From: Spizellomyces punctatus DAOM BR117 | Lineage: Eukaryota; Chytridiomycota; Chytridiomycetes; Spizellomycetales; Spizellomycetaceae | Length of the DNA stretch: 64,000 nt | Assembly: GCF_000182565.1 (NCBI RefSeq) | Contig: NW_015971557.1 | Span: 62,001 to 126,000 of the forward strand | Direction: 5' to 3' | Shown here: positions 11,900 through 25,176 of the stretch, in pieces | How positions within the stretch are numbered: the first letter of the stretch is position 1 | Layout: each line of letters starts with the position of its first letter | Notes under the pieces: generated by a model | What the model was told of the DNA's origin: nothing | The model's database searches: none | Seen by the model: only the letters and a program-made list of their open reading frames with translations | Program-made: the position numbers and the translations under genes

Positions 11900-14800
11900 T
11901 TACTTCTTCCCACCCCCATAGCCCTTAGCAGCAACTCTTGCCAAGGCACTAGCCAGCTTCCGCGGTGCCCTCCGAGATACTAAAGCGTACGGGTTAGCAA
12001 CTTGACTCGGGTCTAGTTCGATAACCTCATGTAGCTCATTCCCCTCGTCAGGACCCCCCGTGGAAAAGGATCGCACTGTTGGAATGCGGTGTTCAAGATC
12101 TGTGTGCTCGGTTAAGAAAATGTTGAGTTCCTGTGCGAGAGAGAAACTGAGTACAATGCTTATGAAAAATAATCCAAAAGTACTCGTTTGCTTACCTGCC
12201 ATCCACCACCTATCCGCACCATAACACTATTTCTGACTAAGCGACAGAAACATTGCCTCCGCAGCGTCTCCCCAAACCAGTATCGCCCAGGTTCATCTGC
12301 TCTCTCAACACGTATGGCAGACGGATGATGGTTGATGACATTTGCAAGAGCAACATCCAAAGGATTTCGAGGATCAGGCACGTAGTTGTTGGGGCTCGGC
12401 AAGTATATTCGCACTGGGCCACTAGCCGTTCTCACAGGAGGCGCCGGAGAGATCGGAGACGAACGTCCACCAGAAAGGGTTGTAGGAGTTGGAGACGGTG
12501 ATTTAGTTCCATGGGGTGAGAGTCGTAAACCTCCCGTCGGCGTAGCAGAACCGGAACGAATCGACCAACTTGGTGAGCGTGAGCGATTGGGCACAGGAAT
12601 CGAGCTCTTCTTCGGAGTGCGCTTTGCCAGAATTGGCCTCAACAAATCTTCTTTGACCTCGTTCTTCCAGGCACGAACCCCTTCCCATCGTGCCACTAAC
12701 TCGATATGCTTTGGCATTTCATTAACTGCTCGCGCTGCCGACTCGAGTCGTTCAAGAAGCAGGCGAACTCTTCCGTCAAAGGAACCAAAATGGGTTTCTA
12801 GATTGATAGCCATAGTTTCGCATTCAGCGTCGGTAGGTGCAACGATCTCCCCAGCTGGCAGTTTCACGCCTTCTGCCAATGCTAAAGCGGCGGCAGCCGC
12901 GGCCGCCGCTTTCTGCACAAACCCAGAGAACTCTGCATTTAGCATCTCAATCTCTTCAATAAGCCGTGCCACACGTCTTTCAAGCAACACAGGATCGGCA
13001 GAATTGTTTTGTGATTCAACATGCTCAAGTAAAACCCGAATCTGATCCTCCAAAGCTCGTTGTTTGGTCAAGAACCGCTTTCTTTCCTTTGCGTCTCGTG
13101 CTGCGCTGTCAGCGGTATCCCGAAGTTCGATGGCTCTGGGGAGTGCCTTGCCGTCCAGAACATCTTCCACGTCGCACAGTACTTCAGGCGTCAATGGTCC
13201 GAATTCCCCACTGAGGGTGGCCTTTGTCTCTTCCACCATCTGCCACACTTCCTCCACAGCCTCATTGAATTCAATCTCGCGCCGCCGATCAACAGATGAA
13301 CCACGCAGGTTGGCAACCGTCAGGATAAGGGCGTCCCACTCGGCCCTCACTCTTCCAATCCTTCGTTCAATCTCCTTCCGGGAGCCCTCCACCATATCAC
13401 TGCCTCCATAGGCAACCGGGACAGCCCCAAACTCATCCTTGGCCGTCTTTGCAACGTTCATAAATCCATTGACCGTACTCTCAAACACTTTCAATCGATC
13501 TTCCAGTTCCGTTACCTCCTCAAAAGTGGCAGCCAAACGTTGCTCCTCGTCACTCAGCTCGGTGGCGCCGTCGGATCCTCCTTCCGCCAGACTGCGTTGG
13601 GTTTGAGCAATATCGTCAGCTGCCACCTTTGCCGCAGCTATCCACGTCCTGACATTGGTCATAGCCTTATCCAGAGCAAGTAATCTCTTTGTATCTTCTA
13701 TACGAGCCTTTTCCGCTTTAACCAAGGTTTCCACGGTGACCAGACGGTCTCGCATCAATCTCAATTCATTTTCCGTCGCCTGTCCCACAAGTTGTTCCAC
13801 CGCCAAGCGATGCTGTCCCAATTCAACATCGATACCAGCGCTTAATTTGACCGCATCCAGCAGAATCTTTTGAACGTTAACAGTCTCATTCGGTTTGTCA
13901 TCCGCAGAGTGACTTCCGATCAATGCACGAGGTGGTAAAACTCCGCTCCGGTCACCCAGACGAGCACAGACTCTTTCACACCAACTCAGCACCTTATCCA
14001 TCTCTTCTTTGACTGTTTTCTTCTGTTTTTGGTCCGACATTTCTTGGGAATATTCAGTAACCGCGGCGGTCAATTTTACAATGGTCCCAGAAATCCCATC
14101 AGTGCGCTCTTTGAGATGTGATGCATTGATTTCCTCGGCAAATCCGACAACCTGAAGACTAACAAGCGATCGATGACGCCTCATAGAGCGATCCTTTGGC
14201 GATTCGGCAGCAACCGTTGAAGGAGGACGCGTATCCTTGTCCTGCTCAGTCATTTTGAAAAACATTGACATGGTCAGTTCCAAGGCACCCAACTTTGTTC
14301 GCATGTCCTCCAACTCGGCTTCATATTCGAGATTGCCCTGTCCTGGAACAAGGTTCGCTAGACGTTCAGCAACTGATGATGCTTCAAATTCCAGTCTTGC
14401 CAACATCGCATGCCAATGCTGATACTTTTTGGCACGCTCAATTCCGACTTTCTCCTCTGCAACAAGCCGGGTAGCCTCTCGCCACCGCTCTTGCAGTTGG
14501 TCTGTCCGCTGCTTAATGTCTTCTTTGATCCCAACCGCAATCTGGCCTCCTACTTCCTCACAGCTGCTCACAACTTGGGCACCCACTATCTGCAGTTCCT
14601 TGATGCGTTGAGTACCCTCATTCGCAAGTTGTGCTTCCAACCGCTCCTGGTTTTTGATCCAGTCATTCAAGTTATCCTTATCCGTCTCGTCGTCCCCTGT
14701 TATGACTAAATGACGCGAGAGTAACGGATTTGTTCCCAAGTCATCCGTAGACAGTAGAAGAGATTGTCGGCTGCCTGCCAGCGACCGGCTACCGGTATTC

Positions 14801-17800
14801 GATCGTCCACGGTATAGTCGTTCCCGCAAGCCGCGCACCGCATCTTCCAGCAAAGGCTCACACTCAGTCAAGGATGCCAAAAATGCTTGTACGCCGGCAT
14901 TCCATTTTGAAAGGGTAGCCTCCCGTTGCTGCACACCCGCTTGAAGTTTGGCTGAGCTCGCTTCCACGCGACCTCGCATGTGTATTGTCAGGTTTTCCAA
15001 GAGCTGCTGATCCCGCGCATCCATCGGGCTCTTGTCTCCGGTTTCGTTATAGGCAAACGTCTCCCAGTCAAGTTCGCTCACAAAGTTCAAAACGGCTTCT
15101 GCTTGTTGTTTCCAGGACAGAGAGTCACTTTGGTACGCTCTGATGACTTCTTCTACAAAACCTCCCAAGTTGTCCAGTCCAACTTCCGGACCGTCGACAC
15201 CTCCAACAGAACCCATTCCAATCCCCACTTTGTCTTCAGTGATTTTCTTGGTGGTTTCCTCAATTCCCCGGAGAACCTCCTTTCCGCACCGCCGCGCCCA
15301 GGTGAACACTTTCCGTTGCCACTCAAGTCTTCTTCTCACCTGCCGTAACTTATCTCTCAACGCTGTCCAAGCAAGATCAACATCTTCCTGCTTCCTACGA
15401 ACCGTCTCGGCCGCCCCAGTGTCATTCACACATCCTTCAATAACTGTGCGTGAATACCCCTGCAAATGCTCGTAGGCCCTGGCATATCGCTCCAAAGCAG
15501 CCTCTGCAGAGGCTATCCCAGTTTGCCTATCCACTGCACGAGCCGCGGCATGTTCAATGCAGTCATCGAGTGTATCACCACTTATGGCCGCGGTGACCTG
15601 AACAGCCTCGGCGGTTGCATCCCTCTCAACGGCTTCCAAATTCTCCACTCGGGCGCGAACCCATGAATACACTTCCTCAGCCTGGCGTAGGTAGGCCTCA
15701 ACGGCGTCCCGAGTCCGCTTCGAACCAACCAGTAATCCGCGAACCCGCTGCACATCGTCCAACAGTCCTTCGAATCGTCGTGTGCAGGCTTGCACCACCA
15801 CAGCATGGTCCTTGGCAATACTCGACGCACCGGGGTGCGCATTTAATTCATCAAGTAACACAGCCAGGTCAGTATTCAAGGACGTTCGTTCCAGGTCCGA
15901 GAGTCGCCGCTCCAAGTCTTGACTCAACTTCCCCCCAGAGTCATCCACTGCCCCGGTGGTGAGCGCCGGTAGCTGCTGAGTCTCAAAATCCTTGATCAGT
16001 GCAGCACAGGTTGTAGCTTGCTCTGCAAATCGGGTAGCAATACGCACGAAAGATGAACCCTCACGGACAGCTCGTGGCAAAGCATCGGCTTTCGATCTAA
16101 TTTCAATGTACCGTGCTTGTAAACTTTCCGGCCGGGGTATAGACGAAACTCCCAATAGTGGCATTGATGATCGACGATCAGCTTCCGGCCCTCCTCTCCT
16201 CCCTTCCCACTCCCTGAGACCACGAATCACAATCTCAGTGGCAGTTTCAAAATCCGTCAGTTTGGGAGTTAGATGCTGTAGGTCGGTGACAAGGTTCGAA
16301 TACTTTGCTTCAACCGCTTCAATGACCTTGCTGGCATGCCCCGCAAGGTCGATGCCGTCAACCTCAACCTCTGGCGTACTCCTGATACGTGAATCCAAGT
16401 CCTTGTTCAACGTGACAATCTCCGCAGCAACATCATTCTCCCAGTTTTCCACAATGGCGCGTATCGTTTCCCGACCTGCCTCTTCAGTCTGCTCCCTGAC
16501 TGCCTTGGCCTGCCCTCGAAGCTCTTCAACAAACGCTTTGACCTTTAAATCGCTCGTCTCGTCTACAGACTTGTCCATCTCCTCCAGGGTTGGAACGAGA
16601 CTCCCAGCACGTTCAGCAAGGACCCGAATGTTTGCTATAATATCCAAAGCAGCCTCATCTTGTGCCGCGGCGACCGCAACTTCACTTACTGCTGCATGAA
16701 TTTCCTTACATGCATCATTGACCTTTTTTCCGGGAATGCGAACCTGCTTCAGTATCTTTATCCCTGCTTCAATTTGCTCAGTGCTAATCTGAGTTGCATC
16801 AGCAATTGACGCCAAGACGCGCTCAACTTCATCCATCTTTTTCTGTACTGCGATCGGTACAAAGTGACACTCTGGGTCACCGCGAACCAGTTCCACACAC
16901 TGATTGCCCACTTGTCGCAAGCTGCCAACCAGCCGCTTTGTCTCGTCTTCCTCCTTTGCTATATCCCGGAGTAGGCTTGCATAATGGTCCTGACTGACTT
17001 CAGGGTCTAACCCATGGGGCACTTGCCGATCTTTTTCAATCTTGAGGTGCCGCTCAAGCAAAGATAGCAATGTCGCAGCTTCCCTCGTAAACTTCCCAAT
17101 GGTGCGCTCAAGGGAAAGACGAGCCTTGAGGACAGGGGCACGTTCCAATAATGCAGAATGCTTTGTTTGAAGTCGCTCGATGACATTCTTAACAAAATCA
17201 TTCCGGCCCGTGAACAACTCATCCCTTGCCCAGGCTAACTCTTTCGGTGGAGTTCGAGTCCACTCGGACGAAAAGGGTGTTTCAGCAACGGTGGAAACCA
17301 AAGGCGTCAATTCCTCGACCAAGTGCTGCTCAATCGATGTTGCCGTTGTCTCATGCAACGTTAATGCCTCCTCCTGTCCCATGACTTGACCGTAGCCCGT
17401 ATTATAAATTACCGTCCGCATAGCAGCCATCACGCGATTTTGATCAAACTCTATAGAATCGATACTGGATTCCGCTTCGGAAGCATTACCAAGCCACGTC
17501 CTCTCTGCCGTCAGGAACTGTTGCAGCCAGGTGTAAGCTTCCAGCATGATTTTTTCACGAGTTTGAAGCTCCGGCATGGTAGATGACCGCCGAACTAATG
17601 CTTGCTCAAAGGACTGCCGCAACTGTGCAAACCGAGTCTGGATTCGAGAATGAAAATTCGGCTCACTTGCTAAAGCCTGCAGTAAAGATTCCGTACGCGC
17701 CACAAAAGGAGACCAGCGCGTCTCTTCAAAGACGGCCGCGTCTGCTTCAATAGCCCGTACTCGGCCTACAATGTCCTTTACAAATTTGCCGACCTCCTCC

Positions 17801-20800
17801 TTAGATTTGTGGATGGCGGCACTGCTGGTATCAGCTATGCCCAATATCACATCCCATCGACTCGCTTCCTTCATTCCAGTGATCATGTTCCGCCGAGTCA
17901 TTAGACAGTTTTCCAAACTCGATTTGATTGCAGCATCGACAAAATCAATAGAATTGGACTCGCCCCCTAATGCTTTCACGACTCTCTCCACCTCATCGGC
18001 AACTTGTCCCCATTGAGTAACGAGAGCCTCGCGTTTCTCAGCAACGGCACCACGAGCGCGTTCCAGGATTTCCGTCTTGAACAGAGACATGGCTTCTAAA
18101 AGCGCTTTAGCAGAACTCCGCAAATGCTGATGCGGAATGGCGACAAACGGAGCCGAGACATTTAGCAACCCCGTTGATGCGGATGCTACAACTGTCTCCC
18201 AGATATTATCCAATGCAGCCAAGGACATCCCCACATTAGCACCGCCCTCCACACATTCTCGGACAGTGGCCATACGCTCCTCCCACCATTTTTCCGCAGT
18301 AGCAATCCAATTGTCATCCTGATGAGCATTCGCCATTCGGTCATTCCCTTCATTGGTCCACTGAGCTAATTCCTCCCTCCACCGCTTAATGGCTTCGTCT
18401 ACCCGCCGAACCTGTACACAATATGCCTTTGTAACCGAAACAGCGGAAGTTCGCAATTGAGCCTCCCGTCCTTCCTCCTCATTACGCCGTAGACAGGCAC
18501 TCTCCACTTGTTCGGCTACTTGCGCACGACGGGTGGAAAGCAAGGGTGCCATTTCTTGTGCGATGAAAACAAGGATATCATTGTTCCCCGTGTCCACAAG
18601 TTTTTGAATTTTCGCAGAGAGAAAAGATGGTACCGAAGTAAATTTAATTGAAGTCTTGAGAGAAGCTGACGTAGCTGGCGATGACGAATTCATAATGTCC
18701 TTTTCCAGCACCAAAATGAGTTCTGTGGTCCTGGTTCTCAACAGTTGCATACGAAGCGCAAAAGTCGATTCAACCTTCTCAAGTAATTCCTGCAAGACCT
18801 GCATCGACTGCTCGTATTCTTGCACATAATCCCGACTCGGTGGCTCCCACTGTACAAGGCCACCTCCCAGTCGCTCAAACACCACATCTTTCATCGCCTT
18901 GACTCGCTGCGCGGCCCTCCTCGCATCCTCGAAATCAATCAATTTATCCTCATTCTTTTGAGCCGCATGCAAATCTTTCCCCATGGCTTTGATATCCCTA
19001 ACAAAACGCTGGGCCTCCTCGCGCAGCCCACCTCGCCAATCCAACCCGACCAGCTCTGCTTCAATTTGTTGCACCTTTGCGCTGCGCTCCGCAAGCAATT
19101 CCAAATAGGATTTCATCGAAGATACAAAGGTCGGAAATGTCTCTTTGGCAAACACTTGAAGCCGGCTCTTCAAGTATCGGTGCCGCTCCTCTACTTTCCT
19201 TGTGTCGGGTGCCGCTCCTTCGTTTCCTGATATTAAATCTTGTTCAGCGCGCTTGACATCGTCGTAAAGTCGGAGGAGATGGGGCATCAGAGCAGCTCCA
19301 TATATTTCATCAAGATGCACAGAATCCTGTTCGGCTACACTGGTAAAGGCGTTTGCCAACTCTCGCTCAATTAGAGAGACTTGCGTTTCAATAGTGCGTT
19401 TCAAATTGTCGACATTGGTACCCGGATCTGCCCATGCGTTTAAAATGGGACGTATCCAGCTTTCTTCTGAGACCGCTACATTTGAAATATCCGCACCGCT
19501 CGCGAGTACTTCGCTCAATCGAAGAAGATCTTGTGTTTGCTTGGCGAGCCATGATCCGAGACGGTTAGCATGGTTCACGTACATTGCAATGAGCCTTTCG
19601 CATCTTGCTGTAGGTGACGCATCGTTGCGTTCCCCCTCCGAAACCATGACCCGGAACGCGGTGGGGGCCGGAAATGGCCGATCACGCAATACCCAATAGA
19701 TTTCCGATACCTTTTAAACCTCATCAGTTAGCAATTCCAATATGTTATATACTGCATTGAACGATCTCTCACATAGGTCATGATCACCATCTCATCGGGC
19801 CGATCTACATTCGCAATATCCTCCACATCCAATAATTGCGGGATACCCATACGTTCTTCCGCAAGAGCAAAAGCTTTCGACAAAGAGACGCGCCAATCAG
19901 CTGGGTTCGTGCTATACAAATAACTTGTCATAGACAGCCTGGCGCGCATGACAGGACTCGAAGGAGGTGATGCCAGTCCAGAACTGGTGGAATTGCGTGG
20001 AGATAGAGTAAATGGAGGATCGCGGGGACCTGAAGGTTTTGGTGATGAAGGGCCGAACGGGTCCAAAGAACCAAGTGAAAACTCGCTACTCAGAGAATAG
20101 CGGAGGCTAGATTTTCCAGGTATATCAGGGGAGGAAGGTGCAGACGATCCTACGCTAGATCGAGATATGACGCTACTGCGAGCGGCTCGGCCGGCAAGGG
20201 CTTTGGATTCCCCGTAACGCCGACATATTTCTGTCAGCTCGGGCAACAGTTCGTGGTTATAGGTATGTACGAGGCACAAAAAGGCCATGCCACTCTGCCA
20301 TGCTTCTGAAAAGTTGGTAATACGGGGAATTACGCCAACATCGACATACGGTGCCAAAATCTGTTGACACCAATTCAAGAGGGCGGCTTTTCCACCTGCG
20401 GCAGACAATGCGGCCGGTCGATTTGACGTCAGTGATGGCGTATCTTGTGAAATGGGTGAATTTGGATCTAGGTTTGGTGACTATATAAAAGCAAGTTACT
20501 CTACGGGTTCTCGGCAAACAACAAATACTATGACCAAAAAATGATACCTCGAGTCTCATTCCCGGGTCCGACACTGATGCCACCGACTGAACCGACACTC
20601 GCTTGTCCTTCATGGCAATGGCCTCAATCCGAAATCTCAAAATCAAAACCCATACTAATCCCATTGTCAATTTCAAATTCCCATCGACAATATCCTCACT
20701 CCCAATATTCGATAAGGGTTCTCGAAGTTTTGTTTGCAGAAATTTCAAGCATTTGTCTACATTGACGATACTGTAGATTCGCGTCAGAGCTCCAGCGTTG

Positions 20801-21295
20801 CCTGACGATGCCACGCGGCTGACAGCACGTTCCGGTTTTGGTAGTTTCTCGTCGCTGAGTGTTTCAATGAGGTGTGCGAGGCGGATACCGTCGCGAAGGT
20901 CCTGTCCAAGATCGCGAATGACGAATTCGTCGCCCAAAGTATCTACATTTTTGTTTCGAGCTTTTGCAAGCTGGACATTGCACCTGAAAGAAACAACATT
21001 CATATTTAAGCATAAACCTTTTTATCAACACACCTTGTTTCAACAACATTTGCATAGCTCACCACTTTGTAAACGTCTTTTTTTGAACCAACAAATAGTC
21101 CGTCCTCAAACTATCTACCTTGGTATCAGCCTCCTCAACCGCAGCAACAGATCCCCTCCGTGAACCACCCAAACTCTCCTTTGACCCCCTTCGCGATAAA
21201 CTCCCGAAATCGCTGTTCCCGTCGCTACCCGAAATGGACTTGTTGTTGTCGTCCCGAGAGGAACGACGAGAAGCTATACGTTTTATCCACGACAT
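11900..21295 (-). CDS. Giant spectraplakin-like cytolinker: CH-CH, spectrin-like rod, GAR domain
   Basis: Five exons (21295-21063, 20983-20548, 20480-19773, 19710-12196, 12130-11900) keep frame and encode 3040 residues. A Ser-rich head precedes a tandem calponin-homology actin-binding module: CH1 starts at VQKKTFTKWCNVQLAK and includes DLRDGIRLAHLIETL; CH2 runs from LLNWCQQIL to DEMVIMTYV, interrupted by about 110 Ser/Pro-rich residues. Exon 4 (7.5 kb) encodes about 2300 residues of charged helical rod with spectrin-repeat-like Trp-anchored helices. Near the end are a basic Ser/Pro stretch with KKSSIPVPNR, an SxIP EB1-binding motif, and a GAR (Gas2-related) microtubule-binding domain, ANVINHHPSAIRV to VMVRIGGGWQELNIFL, completed only by the last splice. 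No EF-hands were seen. The architecture predicts an actin-microtubule cross-linker like MACF1/dystonin/Shot. Confidence 0.88.
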
Positions 21296-22629
21296 GGAGT
21301 GACAGGGAAACTAGAATGTCTTGCTGTAGGATGAGATTAGCATATGCGATATGGAATCAACAAAGTTTACTGTGATGCGCATTTGTGTCCTACCGTAATA
21401 ACTCAAAACATGATGTCCATGATTGTCATCATTTTTAAGAAAAAAGTGGTCGCTACGAAACCTCTTGATGTCTATGACGTTATCCACCGAATAAACAATA
21501 TAAAAAAAACTTGAACGTCACGATCTACAAATAAAAATCCTGGATTGGATGATGAGGCAGGAATTCGGAAAGTGCAATTAACCTCTTGGTTGTGTAAAGC
21601 CACGCTTTCCAATACACAGGATTTGATAACGTAAGCGCGATCCTGCTCCGTATTGAAAACACTAAAGTATAGGCAGGAATGAACGGAATTTTATCACATG
21701 CAATATTGAGGGATGCGTAAGGATTGAGGGTCGACTAAATGCAAAGGTTCCGTGGTATTCAGTGGACAATGTTCGGGATCCTTAGAGGGATATTGCGAAG
21801 ACATCAGTGGTAATATAAACGATCAAATAACATTTGCAAGATGGTGCACTTGTTGTTAAAAGCACATTCATGTACTCTAAAGCCTAGAGGACATCAACTC
21901 CAAAGGTCTAGTATACACAATATCTGAACATACGGCACACATCTCGCATTGTTTTGTAAATCTCACATAGATTAACAATTGCTTTGAAATCATTAAACAA
22001 TAAAAGTTCCCATTTCTGAGACATTATTCCAAAAGCCATAAACTGTTTGTCCCAGATTTTATAACTCGCCTCTAGAGGGAAGGAAACGCGCATCCCATCA
22101 AACCCCAATTTCCAACACGATCCAAGGCGTCCAGCTAGTCAATCACTACCAGAACCCAACCAAAACACTCAAACCAATAGAGAAAAAACGTAAGGACATG
22201 ACACACACAACTGCGAGTTTGGTATTGGTATATTTTCTATTAGTCTTGTCAAATCGTTTAAATCTCGTGATGGATTTTCTTTTTTTTTTTTTCTTTCGGT
22301 TTGTGCTAAGACTAAAAATACTATCCAATCTTGACACTAAAATCGCTAATACTGTATAACGGTCAACCGACCATTTTGGTACAAGAAAACGTTTCCAGGC
22401 GGTGAGGAAAGGACACCAGGAATATACAGCCTCTCTTCGCATCCCCCACTTCTGAATTCAACACACATGCAAAAAGTCCTTACCCATTTCGCTATCGTAT
22501 CTACACATGCCCCCGCTCAGATTTGCAATCAATAAATAGAAAAGACCGAGTTCTCGTGTCTTTCTGTTCTTTAAAGTCTATCTACGGTTGAGTTTTTGCG
22601 CCTTTTTCGTGTGTTTTGCGTGGAATATG
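21296..22629. other. AT-rich intergenic region without a visible gene
   Basis: This holds the cytolinker promoter side (right of 21295, minus strand) and the 3' flank of the Zn2Cys6 gene. A T-rich run lies near 22278-22295. Short frames here show no family resemblance. Confidence 0.45.
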
Positions 22630-25176
22630 CTATCGCTCCCTCTCTCTTTGGATTGCCTGGTCGCCAGCGAGGCCCTCTATGACACGAACCAGATATCCTC
22701 CCATATACCATCTCTCTCCAAAAACTGACATCCACCAAATATGGATATCCAGTTCTGCGCGAAGTTCAGCAGTGTCCTCGCGGTTGTACTCGTCCGACAA
22801 CGCCAAGGCAAGCGCCACGGCAGAATAAAATGTAAAGTAACATATAATAAGAGTAATGTATTTAGCACTTGGGTCGAGGTTTTTGACTTTGTGGATGAGC
22901 TGGGATATTCGGCGTGTATGGTGACGAGTCGTTGCGTTGACGTGTGCTAGGGAAGGGTGGGTAGAACGCACTCCATTTCGACGGGCTTTGAGAAGGGTGG
23001 GGAGGTGGAGAGCAACGTAGCAGGCATGATACATGATATGCAGTGATAATAGTTGCCATGGCGGCGGGTGGCGGCTGATGGTAGATGGGACGAATGTGGT
23101 ATGGTGGTCGATGGATCGGGCCCACGGTGGAAGGTAGGTAAGCCACGTATGCAGCTCTTGTTCGATTTGGTCGATGAGCTCTTGATGTTCAGGGGATAAC
23201 AGAGGCTGTGCAGTTTGTGCATGGGATTGGCTCGTCCCTGGGGTCGTATCCATGAGCTCCCTGCGCCCTGGAGTTCTCGGATTACTGGAGACATTTTGTA
23301 CAATCTCGGACACTCCGATACCCAGTATTTGAATCCTAGCATACAACCTCGTCAACCTTCCTGATGCATCCCCACAATGCAGGTCTTGTACGGGGTCAAA
23401 GGCGCCAATAGCCGGTAATCCTTCTTCTGTGTGGACCGACTCCCACATGTGATCCGGCGCGGGAACCCGTACTCGACGCGTATAATCATGAATAAAGGGC
23501 GTCCGATCTAAAATTGGTTGATCCCTCTCGGCAATGATTCTCGCTCGATCTTCTGGGCTGCAATCCGTCACGTCCAGCGCGCATAATGTGAACCACATGC
23601 GTCGGCGCGCTTCCTTGACAAGCCACGGAAGCGGACCGTGCACTTCTTCTACATCCGGATCGATATACATGTTCAGCACGACGGCCATTCGTATGGACAT
23701 TGCATAGAAAGCGGATGCACTTGCTGCCAACAGAAAACAGAAAAGCGCATCATTAGATGAGAATTCATGTACGAACATCGTACCGTTGCACTCTGCCATG
23801 GACCGCCAAAAGAAGTGCAAACGATAACTTACGTTCTCCCATTCCTGGTGAATAGACAGAGCACGTCACAATGGAAGCGAGGAAACATACAATCAGTTGA
23901 TGAACAAAGAAAAAAAAAAACAGCAATAAAGGAAAAAAAGGGACATGATGCATACTTGTGGCAGCTATTTCGAAAAAAAGTTGATGTGCGTAAGAATAGA
24001 GAAAAAACAACATTCATACATGACCCAATAAACTACATACCAATTCCAATCAGAGACAGTCCCCAAACGGTCTCAAAAGTGGGGTTTTCGAGCAGCTCAG
24101 CAATCAATCCTCTTGCTCGATAATAATACGGTTCGCCTGCTCTATACAGTGGCAATTGTCTCTCCCTGATATATTCCTTGACGGCCGGATGCTCAGAGTA
24201 CGGTGCCGATTGCGCCGCGATGGAATAGATGAGAAACGGGGAATGTTCCGAGAGAGGTTTGGCCATAAAAGTACGACGATGTGCGGGTGGATGAAACCAT
24301 CGGACAGCAACGTAATCAAAGTAGATGCGAAGCATATCCTCTAGTACATCTTGCGCAAAAACAGCAGCAGACGGTGGTGGAGGACGTGCACTGGGCGATT
24401 GAGAAGGATGGTGGCGTGTGCCCGGTGATACCCGCGAAGGGTCGTTATGAGCAGGTGTAGGTGTAGTGCGTCCATCGGAGGGGGATCTGTAATTGTGGGA
24501 CCCAACTGGTGTGGACCGGTCCGAGTCGCTACTGCCAACTGAAGGTCTACGGCCGGTCGCAATGAGTTGTTCCACTTCTCGCAGTCGCTCTTCCAACATG
24601 CGTACATCTGCAAAGAAAAGAAAAAAAAAAAAAGAGTTGAACAAGAGAGCAACAAATGACATGTATGCAGCAACACCAAATATCCCTTACATGCGTCTAC
24701 CGTCGTTGATCGTCGCCCGCGACGCGCGGCACCGAGCCCTCGTTCTCTAGCGGTATATGAGCAGGTGAAGCGGCCCCGAATGCATGTTGCGCACGCCGGT
24801 CGACCAGAATCGCACTTGCTCTTTAGTCTGTAACCTGTTGTTAATGGGAAAGAATATGGGGAAAAGCAAAAAAATAAAATCGTATGGAAAAACAGCCCCA
24901 GATCAGAATCTTTATGATGATTTTACAACGCGTCCCCCAGTCCGCAGTTTGGACAAACTTACATCTATCACAGGCCCAAACCGTCCTTGTCTGTCCTTGG
25001 GAACGAACTCTTCGTGCGGTTTCAAACTGCCTTGAAATTCCCCGCGGTACAGAAGAGTATGTGACTGCGTCGGATGGATACGAACCCGACGGGGTTGACG
25101 GAGAACCTAAACCCGAAGGTTTTGACGGCGATGCAGTCTGGGAAGAATCCGACGGCGAACTCTCACGAGAAGTCAT
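22630..25176 (-). CDS. Fungal Zn2Cys6 transcription factor
   Basis: Five exons (25176-24963, 24834-24691, 24607-24041, 23844-23833, 23723-22630) give 676 residues. Splicing exon 1 to exon 2 creates the zinc cluster CDRCYRLKSKC...CATCIRGRFTC, with exact C-x2-C-x6-C-x6-C-x2-C-x6-C spacing. A basic linker (AARRGRRS) and a short coiled coil (VRMLEERLREVEQLIA) follow, the usual DNA-binding/dimerisation order. A Ser/Thr/Pro linker leads to the fungal-specific TF middle homology region (DYVAVRWFHPPAHRRTF; FYAMSIRMAVVLNMY; EEVHGPLPWLVKEARRRMWFTL). Exon 4 is 12 nt (GMGE). The target pathway cannot be told; it diverges from the hybrid histidine kinase across a long gap. Confidence 0.88.
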
